Source: Streptomyces sp. NBC_00510
GTDB taxonomy: Bacteria; Actinomycetota; Actinomycetes; Streptomycetales; Streptomycetaceae
DNA length: 64,000 nt
Direction of reading: 5' to 3'
Assembly (NCBI GenBank): GCA_036013505.1
Contig: CP107851.1
Coordinates: 9,472,001 to 9,536,000, forward strand
Shown: positions 1-8,703 of the stretch, in pieces
Numbering within the stretch: the first letter of the stretch is position 1
Layout of the letters: each line of letters opens with the position of its first letter
Program-made: the position numbers and the translations under genes
The notes under the pieces: model-generated
The model's database searches: none
What the model was told of the DNA's origin: nothing
The model's input: only the letters and a program-made list of their open reading frames with translations

Positions 1-503
1 GGGACCAGGGAGCGGACGTCCTCCCCTTGGCGCTGCCACATGTTGGCGACGACGAGGACGAGGGCGAGGAGTTCGCCCGCGCCCATGCGGTCGGTGACGG
101 TGCCGCGCCGCTGCGCGTCCTCGACCGCGGCGACCTTGTCGGCCATGGACGCGGCCACGACGGGCCGGACCTCGCGGCCGTCGCCGCGCTCGAGGGCGTA
201 CCAGGCCACGAAGCGCATGACCTCGGGGTGGTCGAGGCCCGCGTCGTAGAGGCGGCCGGCGTAGCCGGGCAGGTCGTCGGCGTCGATGGGGATGCCGGCG
301 ACGGCCTGTTCGACGACGGCGTCGTAGACGGCCTCGAACAGGCCCTCCTTCCCGTCGAAGAAGGAGTAGGTCAGGCCGGGGCTCACCCCGGCGCGTCCGG
401 CGATCCGGTCGACCCGTGCCCCGGCGACGCCGTACTCGGCGAACTCGGTCAGCGCCGCCTCCAGCAGCAGCCGCCGCTTCAGCTCCGGATCACGTGTGCG
501 CAT
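1..503 (-). CDS. TetR/AcrR family transcriptional regulator, C-terminus cut by window edge
   Basis: The minus strand reads open from an ATG at 503 to the window edge, giving 167 codons without a stop. The N-terminus shows the TetR fold: a first helix ending in EFAEYGVAGARVD and the recognition helix-turn-helix RIAGRAGVSPGLTYSFFDGK at about residues 33-52, followed by a helical ligand-binding domain. It diverges from an SDR oxidoreductase at 603, and the 99-bp gap carries two copies of one palindrome, so it probably represses both itself and the SDR gene. The ligand cannot be inferred. The C-terminal residues lie outside the window. Confidence 0.93.
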   Translation of the reverse strand, partial: MRTRDPELKRRLLLEAALTEFAEYGVAGARVDRIAGRAGVSPGLTYSFFDGKEGLFEAVYDAVVEQAVAGIPIDADDLPGYAGRLYDAGLDHPEVMRFVAWYALERGDGREVRPVVAASMADKVAAVEDAQRRGTVTDRMGAGELLALVLVVANMWQRQGEDVRSLV

Positions 504-521
504 GCACGCATCCTCGGCTAT

Positions 522-584
522 TGAACGTTCATTTGACAACTCGGCCAGGGGCGGGGCACTGTCGAGCTACTAAATGAACGTTCA
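522..584. promoter_or_regulatory. Twin TetR operators in a divergent promoter
   Basis: The perfect 10-bp palindrome TGAACGTTCA occurs twice, at 522-531 and 575-584, with centres 53 bp apart (about five helical turns). A -35-like TTGACA lies at 533-538 on the plus strand. The first copy is next to the TetR start and the second lies just before the SDR ribosome-binding site (AGGAG at 591-595). This is the expected layout for an autoregulated TetR switch. The sites are seen directly; binding by the adjacent TetR is inferred. Confidence 0.8.
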
Positions 585-602
585 CTTGATAGGAGTACGG
601 GC

Positions 603-1535
603 ATGCCCGCCACCACCGCCGCCACCCCCCACTGGACCCCCGGCGCCATCGCCGACCAGCGCGGCCGCACCGCCCTCATCACGGGCGGGAACAGCGGCAT
701 CGGCCTGGAGACCGCGCGCGTGCTCGCAGGCCACGGCGCCCGCGTGATCCTCGCCGGACGCAGCCAGGACACGCTCGAGGCGGCGGCGGCCGCCCTCGCC
801 GCGGAGCAGCCCGGCGCCGACGTCGGCACGGTCGTCGTCGACCTCGGCAGCCTCGCCTCGATCCGGCGGGCGGGCGAGCGGCTGGCCGCGGGGCCGGGGG
901 CGGTCGACCTGCTGATCAACAACGCGGGCGTCATGAACGTGTCCGAGCGCCGCACCACCACCGACGGCTTCGAGCTGACCTTCGGTACCAACCACCTCGG
1001 CCACTTCGCCCTCACCGCCGGGCTCATGCCGGCCCTGCTCCGGTCGCAGGCGGCCCGCGTCGTGACCGTCAGCGCCGTCGCCGCGCGATGGCGCAGCGGC
1101 CGGCTCGACGACCTCAACAGCGAGCGCCGGTACGGAGCGATGGGCGCCTACGCCAAGTCCAAGCGCGCCAACGTCGTGTTCACCCGGGAACTGGCGCGCC
1201 GCCTGGCGGGCACCTCCGTCGAGGCGGTCGTCGTCCATCCCGGTTCGGCGATGACGAACCTGCAGCGGCACAGCAGCGGCCCGCTCGCCCGGATGGCCGT
1301 CGCCGTCGCCTCGCGGGCGCTGATGGGGTCGCCCGAAGGCGCGGCCTGGCCGTCGCTGTACGCCGCCACCAGCCCCGACGTCCGCAGCGGGCAGTTCCTC
1401 GGCCCCGCCGGACGCGACCAGACCTCCGGAACCCCCGTTCCGGTACGGCTGCCGCGCGGCGCGGACGACCCGGCCGAGGGCGAGCGGCTGTGGACGGAGA
1501 GCGAGCGGCTCACGGGCGTACGGTTCCCCGCCTGA
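603..1535 (+). CDS. Short-chain dehydrogenase/reductase, retinol-dehydrogenase-like
   Basis: A 310-residue NAD(P)-dependent SDR oxidoreductase. The Rossmann glycine motif TGGNSGIG is at residues 27-34, NNAG at 106-109, catalytic Ser near 157, and the YxxxK pair is Y183/K187 in YAKSK. Length and the extended C-terminal part fit the WW-domain-oxidoreductase/retinol-dehydrogenase-like branch. An AGGAG ribosome site sits 8 bp before the ATG. It is divergent from the TetR gene at 503 and probably repressed by it. The substrate is unknown. Confidence 0.93.
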   Translation: MPATTAATPHWTPGAIADQRGRTALITGGNSGIGLETARVLAGHGARVILAGRSQDTLEAAAAALAAEQPGADVGTVVVDLGSLASIRRAGERLAAGPGAVDLLINNAGVMNVSERRTTTDGFELTFGTNHLGHFALTAGLMPALLRSQAARVVTVSAVAARWRSGRLDDLNSERRYGAMGAYAKSKRANVVFTRELARRLAGTSVEAVVVHPGSAMTNLQRHSSGPLARMAVAVASRALMGSPEGAAWPSLYAATSPDVRSGQFLGPAGRDQTSGTPVPVRLPRGADDPAEGERLWTESERLTGVRFPA

Positions 1536-1587
1536 GCGCCGCCGCGTCGCATCGTCCGCCCGCCGCCGCGTCGCCCGCCGCGGTCCG

Positions 1588-2157
1588 TCAGCCCGGCGGG
1601 TCCTCGCCGACGAGCCCGTCGACGGACTCCCGGATGAGGTCGGCGTGCCCGACGTGCCGCGCGTACTCCTCGATGAGGTCGACGAGGATGCGCCGCAGGC
1701 TCGGTGACCGCCCGTCAGCGGTGGTGTATCGGCCCAACTGCCCGAGGTCGCCCACCGCCAGGGCCTCGCGGACCACGCGGCGGGAGCAGGCGACCGCGTC
1801 CTGCCAGAGCGCCATGAGCTGTTCGGGGCCGTCCTGCGCCGCGGAGTGCCAGTCCCACTCGGGGTCGGCGCGCCAGTCCACCGTGTCCCACGGCGCACCC
1901 GGCTCCCGCCCGAGGAACTTCCGGGAGAACGAGGCGTCCTCGCAGTGCGCCAGGTGCTTCAGCAGGCCGCCCAGCGTCACCGACGAAGCACCGACCGTCG
2001 CCCGCAGGCCCGCCGCGTCCAGGCCGCCGCACTTCCACGCGAAGGTCGCGCGCTGCCGCTCCAGCGAGCCCAGCAGCGTCGCGGCCTCGCCCCCGGCGAG
2101 CGGTGGCTCCGGCCCCCCGGCCGGGCTCCGGCCGATCTCCCACGCGTCGTCGGTCAC
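1588..2157 (-). CDS. DinB-family (DUF664) protein
   Basis: A 189-residue helical protein of the DinB/DUF664 type. Visible features are the N-terminal ERQRATFAWKCGGLD segment, LLKHLAHCEDASF with a metal-ligand-like His, and the C-terminal EEYARHVGHADLIRE segment, which together resemble the three-His metal site of the DinB four-helix bundle. The GTG at 2157 is preferred over the ATG at 2256, because the longer version would run across the start of the divergent methyltransferase at 2228. Members include mycothiol- or bacillithiol-dependent transferases; the actual reaction here is unknown. Confidence 0.85.
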   Translation of the reverse strand: MTDDAWEIGRSPAGGPEPPLAGGEAATLLGSLERQRATFAWKCGGLDAAGLRATVGASSVTLGGLLKHLAHCEDASFSRKFLGREPGAPWDTVDWRADPEWDWHSAAQDGPEQLMALWQDAVACSRRVVREALAVGDLGQLGRYTTADGRSPSLRRILVDLIEEYARHVGHADLIRESVDGLVGEDPPG

Positions 2158-2227
2158 GGCAACCGAACCTACCGGGCGCGGGTGCCGCCCGAGAACCCGT
2201 TCCCCCGGTGAACTACCGTGGCCGGCC

Positions 2228-2872
2228 ATGGACACCGACGACTGGCTCGCGGACACCCGGACGTCTTACGACACCGTCGCCGAGGACTACGCCGAACAGC
2301 TCCGCGGCCTCATGGACGAAACACCCTACGAGCGCGCGGTCCTGGCGCTCTTCGCCGACCTGGTCAAGAGCAGTGGCGGAGGGCCGGTCGCGGACGTCGG
2401 ATGCGGGTCCGGGAGGATCACGGCCCACCTGAACGGACTGGGCGTGGACGCCTTCGGGATCGACCTGTCGCCCGCGATGATCCAAGTGGCCCGGCGCGAA
2501 CACCCCGGCCTGCGGTTCGACGTCGGGTCCATGACGGACCTTGACCTTCCCGACGGCTCGGTGGCGGGCCTGGTCGCCTGGTACTCCCTGATCCACGTCC
2601 CCGACGACGCGGTCGGCGCCGTCCTCACGCACTTCCGGCGCGCCCTGCGGCCGGGCGGCCCGCTCCTGCTCGCCTTCCATGCAGGCGAGGGCACGCGACT
2701 GAAGACGCAGGGCTACGGCGGCCACCCGATGAAGATCCGCGTCCACCTGCGCCGGCCCGACCGCATGGCCGCGTGGCTCGGCGACGCCGGGTTCACCGTG
2801 GAGTCGCAGATGACGCTCACCTCGGCCGAGAGCAGGCTCGGGGGGATCCTCTTCGCACGCCGCGACGGGTGA
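2228..2872 (+). CDS. Class I SAM-dependent methyltransferase
   Basis: A 214-residue methyltransferase with the SAM-binding motif I VADVGCGSGRI at about 56-66, the acidic loop GIDLSP at about 77-82, and motif IV/V LVAWYSLIHVPDD. Length and layout fit the UbiE/methyltransf_25 superfamily of small-molecule methyltransferases. It is divergent from the DinB gene across about 70 bp. Its stop is 2 bp from the stop of the convergent gene ending at 2875. Substrate unknown. Confidence 0.92.
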   Translation: MDTDDWLADTRTSYDTVAEDYAEQLRGLMDETPYERAVLALFADLVKSSGGGPVADVGCGSGRITAHLNGLGVDAFGIDLSPAMIQVARREHPGLRFDVGSMTDLDLPDGSVAGLVAWYSLIHVPDDAVGAVLTHFRRALRPGGPLLLAFHAGEGTRLKTQGYGGHPMKIRVHLRRPDRMAAWLGDAGFTVESQMTLTSAESRLGGILFARRDG

Positions 2873-2874
2873 GT

Positions 2875-3597
2875 TCAGTGCTCGCGAAGTCCGCACTCGG
2901 CGTCGTAGAGGACGCACCCCGGCGACAGCACGCTGGACGGTGCGTGCGCCAGTCGTACGTACGCCGCGCCGGAGGCATCCGCCGTCAGCGACTCGACGCG
3001 CACGGCCGGAAACGTCTTCTGCGGCCCCGTCGTGTGCACTTCTGCTTCGGCCGGTGTGTCGAAGGGCTTGCCTTCGAGGACCGCCAAGGCGGTCGTGGTG
3101 CCGTCGGGTTGCGGCTCGGACTCCTCAACGGCCAGCCGCCAGTGGAGTGCGGCCTGCGCCAGTAGGTGCTTCCCGTGGATGCCGTACGCGAGGAGGGCGC
3201 CGGCACGGCTGCGGATCTGCCGCGCGATGGCGCAGCAGAGCGGGACGTCGGTGCCGTAGGGCGTGTCCACGCGGTTGTGGCCGGCGAGCGGGGAGAAGCA
3301 CAGTGCGTCGAACACGAGGGAGAGGGCCACGTCCTTGATGCGCGGGCGCCGGCCGTGCTCGACGAGGTCCAGCAGGATCGCCGTGGCGGGGTAGGCCGCG
3401 GGGAACACCATGGCGGCGTGGCCGCAGGTGAAGCCGCTGCCCCCCAGTGCCGCCGCCGCACTCCCTGTCTCGTTGGCCGTGGTCGACACGGTCAGCCGCC
3501 GCAGCGCGTCGGCGACGCGTGCGGGCTCGTCGCCCGGCCACGACGTCGGGTTGGGTATCGCCGACCAGTCCACGGCGTCGATGGCGTCCAGGATCAC
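2875..3597 (-). CDS. Conserved hypothetical protein
   Basis: A 240-residue protein starting at GTG 3597 (MILDAIDAVDWSAIPNP). The open frame extends upstream, but only antisense to the coding frame of the next gene, so the internal GTG is the likely start. The predicted protein is helical with no signal peptide or membrane segment. The repeated pattern of paired helices (ILLDLVEHGRRPRIKDVAL and similar) suggests a HEAT/ARM-like repeat fold, but I do not recognise a family. It follows the MBL-fold gene by 28 bp on the same strand, so the two are probably co-transcribed. Confidence 0.8.
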   Translation of the reverse strand: MILDAIDAVDWSAIPNPTSWPGDEPARVADALRRLTVSTTANETGSAAAALGGSGFTCGHAAMVFPAAYPATAILLDLVEHGRRPRIKDVALSLVFDALCFSPLAGHNRVDTPYGTDVPLCCAIARQIRSRAGALLAYGIHGKHLLAQAALHWRLAVEESEPQPDGTTTALAVLEGKPFDTPAEAEVHTTGPQKTFPAVRVESLTADASGAAYVRLAHAPSSVLSPGCVLYDAECGLREH

Positions 3598-3625
3598 GCG
3601 CGCATTGTGCCGGACCGGGGTGAGG

Positions 3626-4288
3626 TCAGAGGGACAGCGCACGCTCCAGTGCGGCCCGGTCGGCTGGCGCGCCGTGTGCGGGGAGCACGAGCTCGACCGG
3701 GAGGGCGAGCAGCGGCCGCAGGCGCTGGACCACCTGCTCGCGCGTGACGCCGTCCCGCAGCCAGTCGTTGATCTGCAGCCCGCGGCCGAAGTCGACCAGG
3801 GTGTCGCCGGGGATGACGGCCCGCACACGGCCGTCCCACAGGACCAGGTCGTTGTGCTCCCTCCCGGCGAACGCCACGATCCCCGCCGGGAGTCGGTCGC
3901 CCGCGGTGTACAGGCGGCCATGGCCGCCGTCGCCGGTGTGCAGCCAGGCGAGGTCGGGGCTGCCGTCACCGGCCTGTTCGCGCGTGACGCCGAACTTCCG
4001 CACGAGGTCGTCGGCGGTGTCGGGCGGGGGAGTGAACACCGGCGCGTCGAGGCGCTCGACCAGGCTCCGCGTGCCGCGCTCGTGCCAGGGAGCGGTGAGC
4101 ACCACGACCGGCTCCCGGTCGGCGGCGAGCGCGAGGAGCCAGGGCGGCACGGACAGCGGGTCGAGGAGGAGCAGCCGGGTGCCGTCGTCGACGGCGTACG
4201 ACGACACCTCCCGCGGCCACCGCTCGTCCGGCGTCCACTCCGGGTGCGGCGTCTGCCAGTGCCAGACGCCGGTCGCCACTTCACGCAT
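3626..4288 (-). CDS. MBL-fold metallohydrolase-like protein
   Basis: A 220-residue protein with a metallo-beta-lactamase-like outline. Strands lead to LLLLDPLSVP, then a VVLTAPWHERGTRSL loop where the family metal motif HxHxDH would sit, then PGDTLVDFG and a final VELVLPAHGAP. Only one His remains in the first metal loop (WHERG), so classic di-zinc chemistry is doubtful; this matches a divergent MBL subgroup. It starts at an ATG and heads the probable two-gene operon with the gene at 2875-3597. Confidence 0.75.
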   Translation of the reverse strand: MREVATGVWHWQTPHPEWTPDERWPREVSSYAVDDGTRLLLLDPLSVPPWLLALAADREPVVVLTAPWHERGTRSLVERLDAPVFTPPPDTADDLVRKFGVTREQAGDGSPDLAWLHTGDGGHGRLYTAGDRLPAGIVAFAGREHNDLVLWDGRVRAVIPGDTLVDFGRGLQINDWLRDGVTREQVVQRLRPLLALPVELVLPAHGAPADRAALERALSL

Positions 4289-4327
4289 GCGTGGACCCTA
4301 CCGGCGCACCCGGCCCGGGCGCCGGGG

Positions 4328-5266
4328 TCAGTGGCCCGCGGCAGGGCCCAGGTTCCGGGTGAAGAAGCCGGCGAGCTTCTCGACCGCGGGGTCGACGTAC
4401 CGCTCCCGGTCGTAGAGGTCGACGTGACTCGCGCCGTCGATCCAGTGCAACTCCTTGGGGCCGGTGGCGCGCTGGAACGCGTCGACGCTCATCCAGGCGG
4501 TGACCGCGCGGGACCCCACGACCATCAGCAGGGGGCGCGGGCCCATGAGCGGGACGGCGGCGAAGGCGTCGAAGGCCGCCATCCTGTCGACGCTCGACCA
4601 GGTGAAGAAGTCGGCCGCCCGGGGGTGCCGGGCGCGCGGCGTGCGGTAGTAGTCGAAGCCCTCGACCCCGTGTTCCCCGCCCAGTGCGCGGGCCTGGTCC
4701 GCGGTGTCGGGGAACAAGGTCAGGACGGGCGGCTCCTCGCCGCGGGCCTCGGCGGTACGTGCGCCGGCAGCGGCCTCCAGCATGCCCTGGAACACGGCCG
4801 CGTCCTGGGTCCCGTCCGCCCCCAGGCGGAACTGGCGGGAGACGTCGACCGCGCTGACGGTGCCGACGGCCTTGATCCGCCGGTCACCGGCCGCTGCGGG
4901 GAGGACGTAGCCGCCGGAGGCGCAGATGCCCAAGGCGCCGATGCGCCCGGCGTCAACGTCGCCTCGGGTCGTGAGGTAGGAGACGGCCGCCTTGAGGTCC
5001 TCCACACGGTGGGCGGGGTCCTCCAGGCCGCGGGGTTCGCCGCCGCTCTCGCCCTGGTGGGCCGCGTCGAAGGCGAGCGTGACGAAGCCCTTCTCGGCCA
5101 GGCGCCGCGCGTAGAGGCCGGCGGCCTGTTCCTTCACGCCGGTGCCGGGGTGGCCGACGACGATCGCGGGCCGCGGGCCCTGCTCGTCGGGGGAGTGGTC
5201 GGGGGTGTAGAGGTGGCCGGCGAGCGGGATGCCGGCGCTGTCGAAGGTGACGGTGGTCTTGGCCAC
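4328..5266 (-). CDS. Alpha/beta hydrolase, dienelactone-hydrolase/acetyl xylan esterase-like
   Basis: A 312-residue cytosolic alpha/beta hydrolase. It has a VGHPGTGVKEQ oxyanion-strand region, the nucleophile elbow GICASGGY (Cys in place of Ser at the elbow centre, G-x-C-x-S-G), a late acidic region around VVGSRAVT and a catalytic His in DGASHVDLYD. This is the pattern of DLH-like hydrolases often annotated as YcjY/BAAT-type. The GTG at 5266 has a GGAG ribosome site, and the much longer open frame upstream is antisense to the next gene. It is divergent from the MmyB-type regulator at 5450. Confidence 0.87.
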   Translation of the reverse strand: MAKTTVTFDSAGIPLAGHLYTPDHSPDEQGPRPAIVVGHPGTGVKEQAAGLYARRLAEKGFVTLAFDAAHQGESGGEPRGLEDPAHRVEDLKAAVSYLTTRGDVDAGRIGALGICASGGYVLPAAAGDRRIKAVGTVSAVDVSRQFRLGADGTQDAAVFQGMLEAAAGARTAEARGEEPPVLTLFPDTADQARALGGEHGVEGFDYYRTPRARHPRAADFFTWSSVDRMAAFDAFAAVPLMGPRPLLMVVGSRAVTAWMSVDAFQRATGPKELHWIDGASHVDLYDRERYVDPAVEKLAGFFTRNLGPAAGH

Positions 5267-5332
5267 AGGGTGCTCCGTGTTCGCTGTCGTGGCGGGCCGC
5301 GCCCGTTCGGCGGGCCCTCTGCCGCCCGGAAC

Positions 5333-5345
5333 GGTGCCGGGCACC
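5333..5345. promoter_or_regulatory. Palindrome between the hydrolase and the MmyB-type regulator
   Basis: GGTGCC-g-GGCACC is a perfect 13-bp palindrome with a 1-bp centre in the 183-bp divergent gap. It is a candidate operator for the XRE-type regulator. In this GC-rich background such a palindrome could arise by chance, so confidence is moderate. Confidence 0.4.
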
Positions 5346-5449
5346 TCTCGACCATCCGTCCCGGCCGGGGTGGGCAAAAGAGGCGGGTTCCTGCCGGGGA
5401 AGAAACGTGCCCCCTCACAGCAGGGGGAGCGCGCGGGAGAATGGGGCAC

Positions 5450-6367
5450 ATGACTGCGGCATCTGGCCCTCGCGAACTCGGAGCCTTCCTGAAAGCCCGC
5501 CGGGCGCAACTGGCACCGGACGAATGCGGTCTGCCGCCGGCGGATTCCGGGCGCAAGGTCGCGGGCCTGCGCCGTGAGGAGGTCGCGCAGCTCGCCGCGA
5601 TCAGCGTCGACTACTACACACGGCTCGAGCAGGGCCGCGTCCGGGCGTCGGCTTCGGTCCTCGCCCCGCTGGCCCGTGCGCTGCGCCTTGACGACGACCA
5701 GCAGAGGTACCTGTACGAGCTCGCCGGCAAGGCCGACGCGCAGCCGCGGCGCCGCCGTCCCGCGCAGGGCGTGAGGCCCGCGATGCGGCGTCTGCTCGAC
5801 CAGCTCACGGCGACGCCCGCCGTCGTCCTCGGCAAGCGGCTGGACGTCCTGGCCTGGAACGACGCCGCCGCGGCCCTGTACACCGACTTCTCGGCGGTCC
5901 CGCCGGGCCGGCGCAACTACGTGCACCTGCTCTTCACGCACCCGACCGTCCGCGGCATGCACCGGCAGTGGGAGCACGATGCCCGCGACGCCGTCGCCGC
6001 CCTGCGCATGCAGGCCGCCGCAGAGTCCGACGATCCCGAACTGGCGCGTCTCGTCGGCGAGTTGTCGGTCCAGGACGCCGACTTCCGCACCTGGTGGGCG
6101 GAGCACCGCGTCATCACCACCAGCTACGGCACCAAGCACTACCGGCACCGCCTGGTCGGTGACCTCACGCTCGACTGCGACACCTGGAGCAGTCCCGACG
6201 GCTCGGGTCAGCGCCTCATGGTGCTGACCGCCGAGCCCGGCAGCCCGTCGTACGACGCCCTGCGCATCCTGGCCTCGTGGACGGCCGGGCAGCCGGGCGC
6301 GAACGAGGCCGGGGACCGGGCACACCAGCGGGGCGGGATCGACCCGCCCCGGCCAGGGCGCCTCTGA
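5450..6367 (+). CDS. XRE-family regulator with MmyB-like ligand-binding domain
   Basis: 305 residues. The N-terminal XRE helix-turn-helix spans about residues 10-80 (GLRREEVAQLAAISVDYYTRLEQGR). A C-terminal MmyB-like PAS-type domain starts near residue 110 with the hallmark LDVLAWNDAAAALYTDF and continues to RTWWAEHRV. Family members bind fatty-acid-like ligands and usually control a divergent oxidoreductase or hydrolase gene; here the neighbour at 5266 fits. An in-frame ATG nine bases upstream (5441) is an alternative start. Confidence 0.92.
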   Translation: MTAASGPRELGAFLKARRAQLAPDECGLPPADSGRKVAGLRREEVAQLAAISVDYYTRLEQGRVRASASVLAPLARALRLDDDQQRYLYELAGKADAQPRRRRPAQGVRPAMRRLLDQLTATPAVVLGKRLDVLAWNDAAAALYTDFSAVPPGRRNYVHLLFTHPTVRGMHRQWEHDARDAVAALRMQAAAESDDPELARLVGELSVQDADFRTWWAEHRVITTSYGTKHYRHRLVGDLTLDCDTWSSPDGSGQRLMVLTAEPGSPSYDALRILASWTAGQPGANEAGDRAHQRGGIDPPRPGRL

Positions 6368-6374
6368 GCCTGCG

Positions 6375-6767
6375 TCAGCCGTCCGCACCGGACGCACCGG
6401 ATGCACCCGATGCGCCGGACGCACCGGCGACCGACGCCCGGACCTGCCGGGCGAAGCCCGCGACGGTGTAGTCCGCGGGAAGACCGTCGATCAGCACGAG
6501 GTCGGAGATCGCGTTGCGGGTGCGCAGCGGCAGGATCTCCTGGTACTCGGGCGAGTTGTACCAGTCCTGGGCCGCGGCCCGGTCGGGGAACTCCAGCAGG
6601 ACGACCAGGCCGGGCCAGGCGCCCTCCACCACGGTCGGCTCACCGTTCGCGAGCCACGTGCCGCCGTAGGGCCGCAACGTGGCGTCGACGCGCTCCAGGT
6701 AGGTCAGGCCCTCGTCGTTCGGGACGCCGCCGGGGATGCGCAGGTGGTTGATCAGGTACGTGCTCAT
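6375..6767 (-). CDS. DUF1330 domain protein with a GAS-repeat tail
   Basis: 130 residues. Residues 1-100 form a DUF1330 (dimeric alpha+beta barrel) domain: YLINHLRIP, a DATLRPYGGTWLANGE strand-turn, and FPDRAAAQDWYNSPEYQEI, the family signature. The last residues are a Gly-Ala-Ser repeat (GASGASGASGASGADG) encoded by 9-bp tandem repeats, absent from typical family members. The family has no established reaction. It is divergent from the aldo/keto reductase at 7011 and converges with the MmyB-type gene. Confidence 0.88.
   Translation of the reverse strand: MSTYLINHLRIPGGVPNDEGLTYLERVDATLRPYGGTWLANGEPTVVEGAWPGLVVLLEFPDRAAAQDWYNSPEYQEILPLRTRNAISDLVLIDGLPADYTVAGFARQVRASVAGASGASGASGASGADG
6385..6429. 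repeat. Five-unit 9-bp tandem repeat inside the DUF1330 gene
   Basis: Five near-identical 9-mers of the form GCACCGGAY (units at 6385, 6394, 6403, 6412 and 6421) encode the Gly-Ala-Ser tail of the minus-strand DUF1330 protein. The unit is a multiple of three, so copy-number change would alter tail length without breaking the frame. Confidence 0.85.
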
Positions 6768-7010
6768 GTCGGGCCTTCCGGGTGGGTGCCGTCGCCGGTC
6801 GTCGTGACCAGGCGACGTGACGGACCGGCCGGATCGCCGCGCGACGCGCCGCACGGACGCCGGGATGCGTCCTGGCGGGTGAGGTGGCTGGTCCCCTCAC
6901 CCCCAGGAACAGCGGGGCACTGCCACCCGCGCCCCACGCCGCGCACAGTGGAGGGCGGCCGGAGCCAGCCGGTTCGTCCCCCCCCCACACCACTGCGCGA
7001 AAGGCGACAC

Positions 7011-7883
7011 ATGAGCAATGCCAGGAATCTCCCCGGTGGTGCGCTGCGGCTCGCGGACGACCTCGTCATCAGCCGCATGGGCTACGGCGCCATGCAACTG
7101 GCCGGTCCCGGTGTCTTCGGTCCCCCGAAGGACCGCGACCAGGCCCTCGCCGTGCTGCGGGAGGCGGTCGAGCGGGGGATCACCCACATCGACACCAGCG
7201 ACTTCTACGGTCCCGCGGTGGTCAACGAGCTCATCAAGGAGGCGCTGCACCCCTATCCTGACGCCCTGCGCATCGCCACCAAGGTCGGCGCACGCCGCGA
7301 CGGCACCGGCGGCTGGATCCCCTCCCTGGCGCCCGACGACCTCAAGGCCCAGGTGCACGAGAACCTCCGGCGCCTGCGGCTCGACACCCTCGACGTGGTC
7401 TACCTGCGCCTCGGCTCCGTGGAGGGCACCGGCGACGACCCGATCGCCGAGGAGTTCGGCGCCCTCGCGGAACTGCGCGAGCAGGGCCTGATCCGGCACC
7501 TCGGCCTCAGCGGGGTCTCCGACGCCCAGCTGACCGAGGCGCAGTCCATCGCCCCCGTCGTGGCCGTGCAGAACCTCTACAACCTGGTCAAGCGGCAGGA
7601 CGACGCCCTCGTCGACCGGTGCGCGGCCGAAGGCATCGCCTTCGCCTCCTTCTTCCCGCTCGGCGGCTTCACCCCGTTCCAGTCGGGCGAACTCGCGGGC
7701 GTGGCGGCCCGGTTGGGCGCGTCGCCGCAGCAGGTCGCCCTCGCCTGGCTGCTCCGCCGGTCGGCGACCACCGTCCTGATCCCCGGGACGTCCTCGCTCG
7801 CGCACCTGCGCGAGAACGTCGCCGCGGCCGCCCTGGAACTGCCTGCCGACGCCGTCGCGGAACTCGACGGCATCGCCGGCTGA
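7011..7883 (+). CDS. Aldo/keto reductase
   Basis: 290-residue NADPH-dependent aldo/keto reductase. Visible are the N-terminal MGYGAMQL, HIDTSDFYGPAVVNELIKEAL with the catalytic Asp/Tyr (DTSDFYG), and the C-terminal cofactor segment VLIPGTSSLAHLRENV. The third tetrad member, Lys, is in RIATKVG. The family His is replaced: where SxxHxP-like motifs are expected the sequence reads VVYLRLGS, as in some AKR subgroups. AAGG precedes the ATG. It is followed by an SDR on the same strand at 7996. Confidence 0.9.
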   Translation: MSNARNLPGGALRLADDLVISRMGYGAMQLAGPGVFGPPKDRDQALAVLREAVERGITHIDTSDFYGPAVVNELIKEALHPYPDALRIATKVGARRDGTGGWIPSLAPDDLKAQVHENLRRLRLDTLDVVYLRLGSVEGTGDDPIAEEFGALAELREQGLIRHLGLSGVSDAQLTEAQSIAPVVAVQNLYNLVKRQDDALVDRCAAEGIAFASFFPLGGFTPFQSGELAGVAARLGASPQQVALAWLLRRSATTVLIPGTSSLAHLRENVAAAALELPADAVAELDGIAG

Positions 7884-7995
7884 ACGGCGCCACACTCACG
7901 CCACCCCGCCCACCCCCCACCGTTTCCCACCACACCCCCCGACACGTCGGCGCGCGGTCACCCGCGCGTCACGAGCACCAGCAAGGGAGCACCCC

Positions 7996-8697
7996 ATGAC
8001 CATCACGCTCGTCACCGGCGGCAACAAGGGCCTCGGCCGCGAGACCGCCCGCCGTCTGATCAAGCTCGGGCACACCGTCTACATCGGCTCCCGGGACGCC
8101 GCCCGCGGACGCGCGGCCGCCGACGAGCTCGGCGCGGAGCTGCTCCTGCTCGACGTCACCGACGAGGCCTCCGTGACCGCGGCGGCCGAGGAGCTGCGGC
8201 GCCGCGAGGGCCGGCTCGACGTCCTGGTGAACAACGCGGGTGTCTTCGAGGGCATGGTCGGCGCCGCGGAGGCCTCCGGCGCCCACATGGCGACCGTCCT
8301 CGACGTCAACGTCGTCGGCCTGGTGCGCGTGACGCACGCCTTCCTCCCCCTGCTGGGGGAGTCCGCCGAGCCGGTCATCGTCAACGCCAGCAGCGGGCTC
8401 GGCTCCTTCGGTACGGTCCTCGACCCCGGGAAGAACGAGTCGCGGTACGTCACGCCCGTCTACTCCGCGTCGAAGGCGGCGGTGAACATGCTCACGGTGC
8501 AGTACGCCAAGGGCCTGCCCCACATGCGCGTCAACGCCGTCGAGCCCGGGTTCAGCGCCACCGACCTGCACGGTCTGAGCGGGCACGGCATCCAGACCCC
8601 GGAGGAGGGCGCCGAGGCGATCGTGCGCTACGCCACGGTCGGCCCGGACGGCCCGACCGGCACCTTCGGCGACCTCACCGCGCAGTTGCCGTGGTGA
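7996..8697 (+). CDS. Short-chain dehydrogenase/reductase
   Basis: 233-residue classical SDR. TGGNKGLG cofactor motif at about 7-14, LLDVTD acidic motif, VNNAGV at about 78-83, catalytic Ser in VNASSGLG, and YSASKAAVN with the Tyr/Lys pair. An AAGGGAG ribosome site precedes the ATG. It lies 112 bp after the aldo/keto reductase in the same direction, so the two could share a transcript. A strong double hairpin follows the stop. Substrate unknown. Confidence 0.93.
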   Translation: MTITLVTGGNKGLGRETARRLIKLGHTVYIGSRDAARGRAAADELGAELLLLDVTDEASVTAAAEELRRREGRLDVLVNNAGVFEGMVGAAEASGAHMATVLDVNVVGLVRVTHAFLPLLGESAEPVIVNASSGLGSFGTVLDPGKNESRYVTPVYSASKAAVNMLTVQYAKGLPHMRVNAVEPGFSATDLHGLSGHGIQTPEEGAEAIVRYATVGPDGPTGTFGDLTAQLPW

Positions 8698-8703
8698 TGA
8701 TCT

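Noticed and set aside
4328..6424. A 698-codon frame fusing the hydrolase with upstream sequence
   Set aside because: The upstream half is antisense to the MmyB-type regulator; the hydrolase has its own GTG and ribosome site at 5266.
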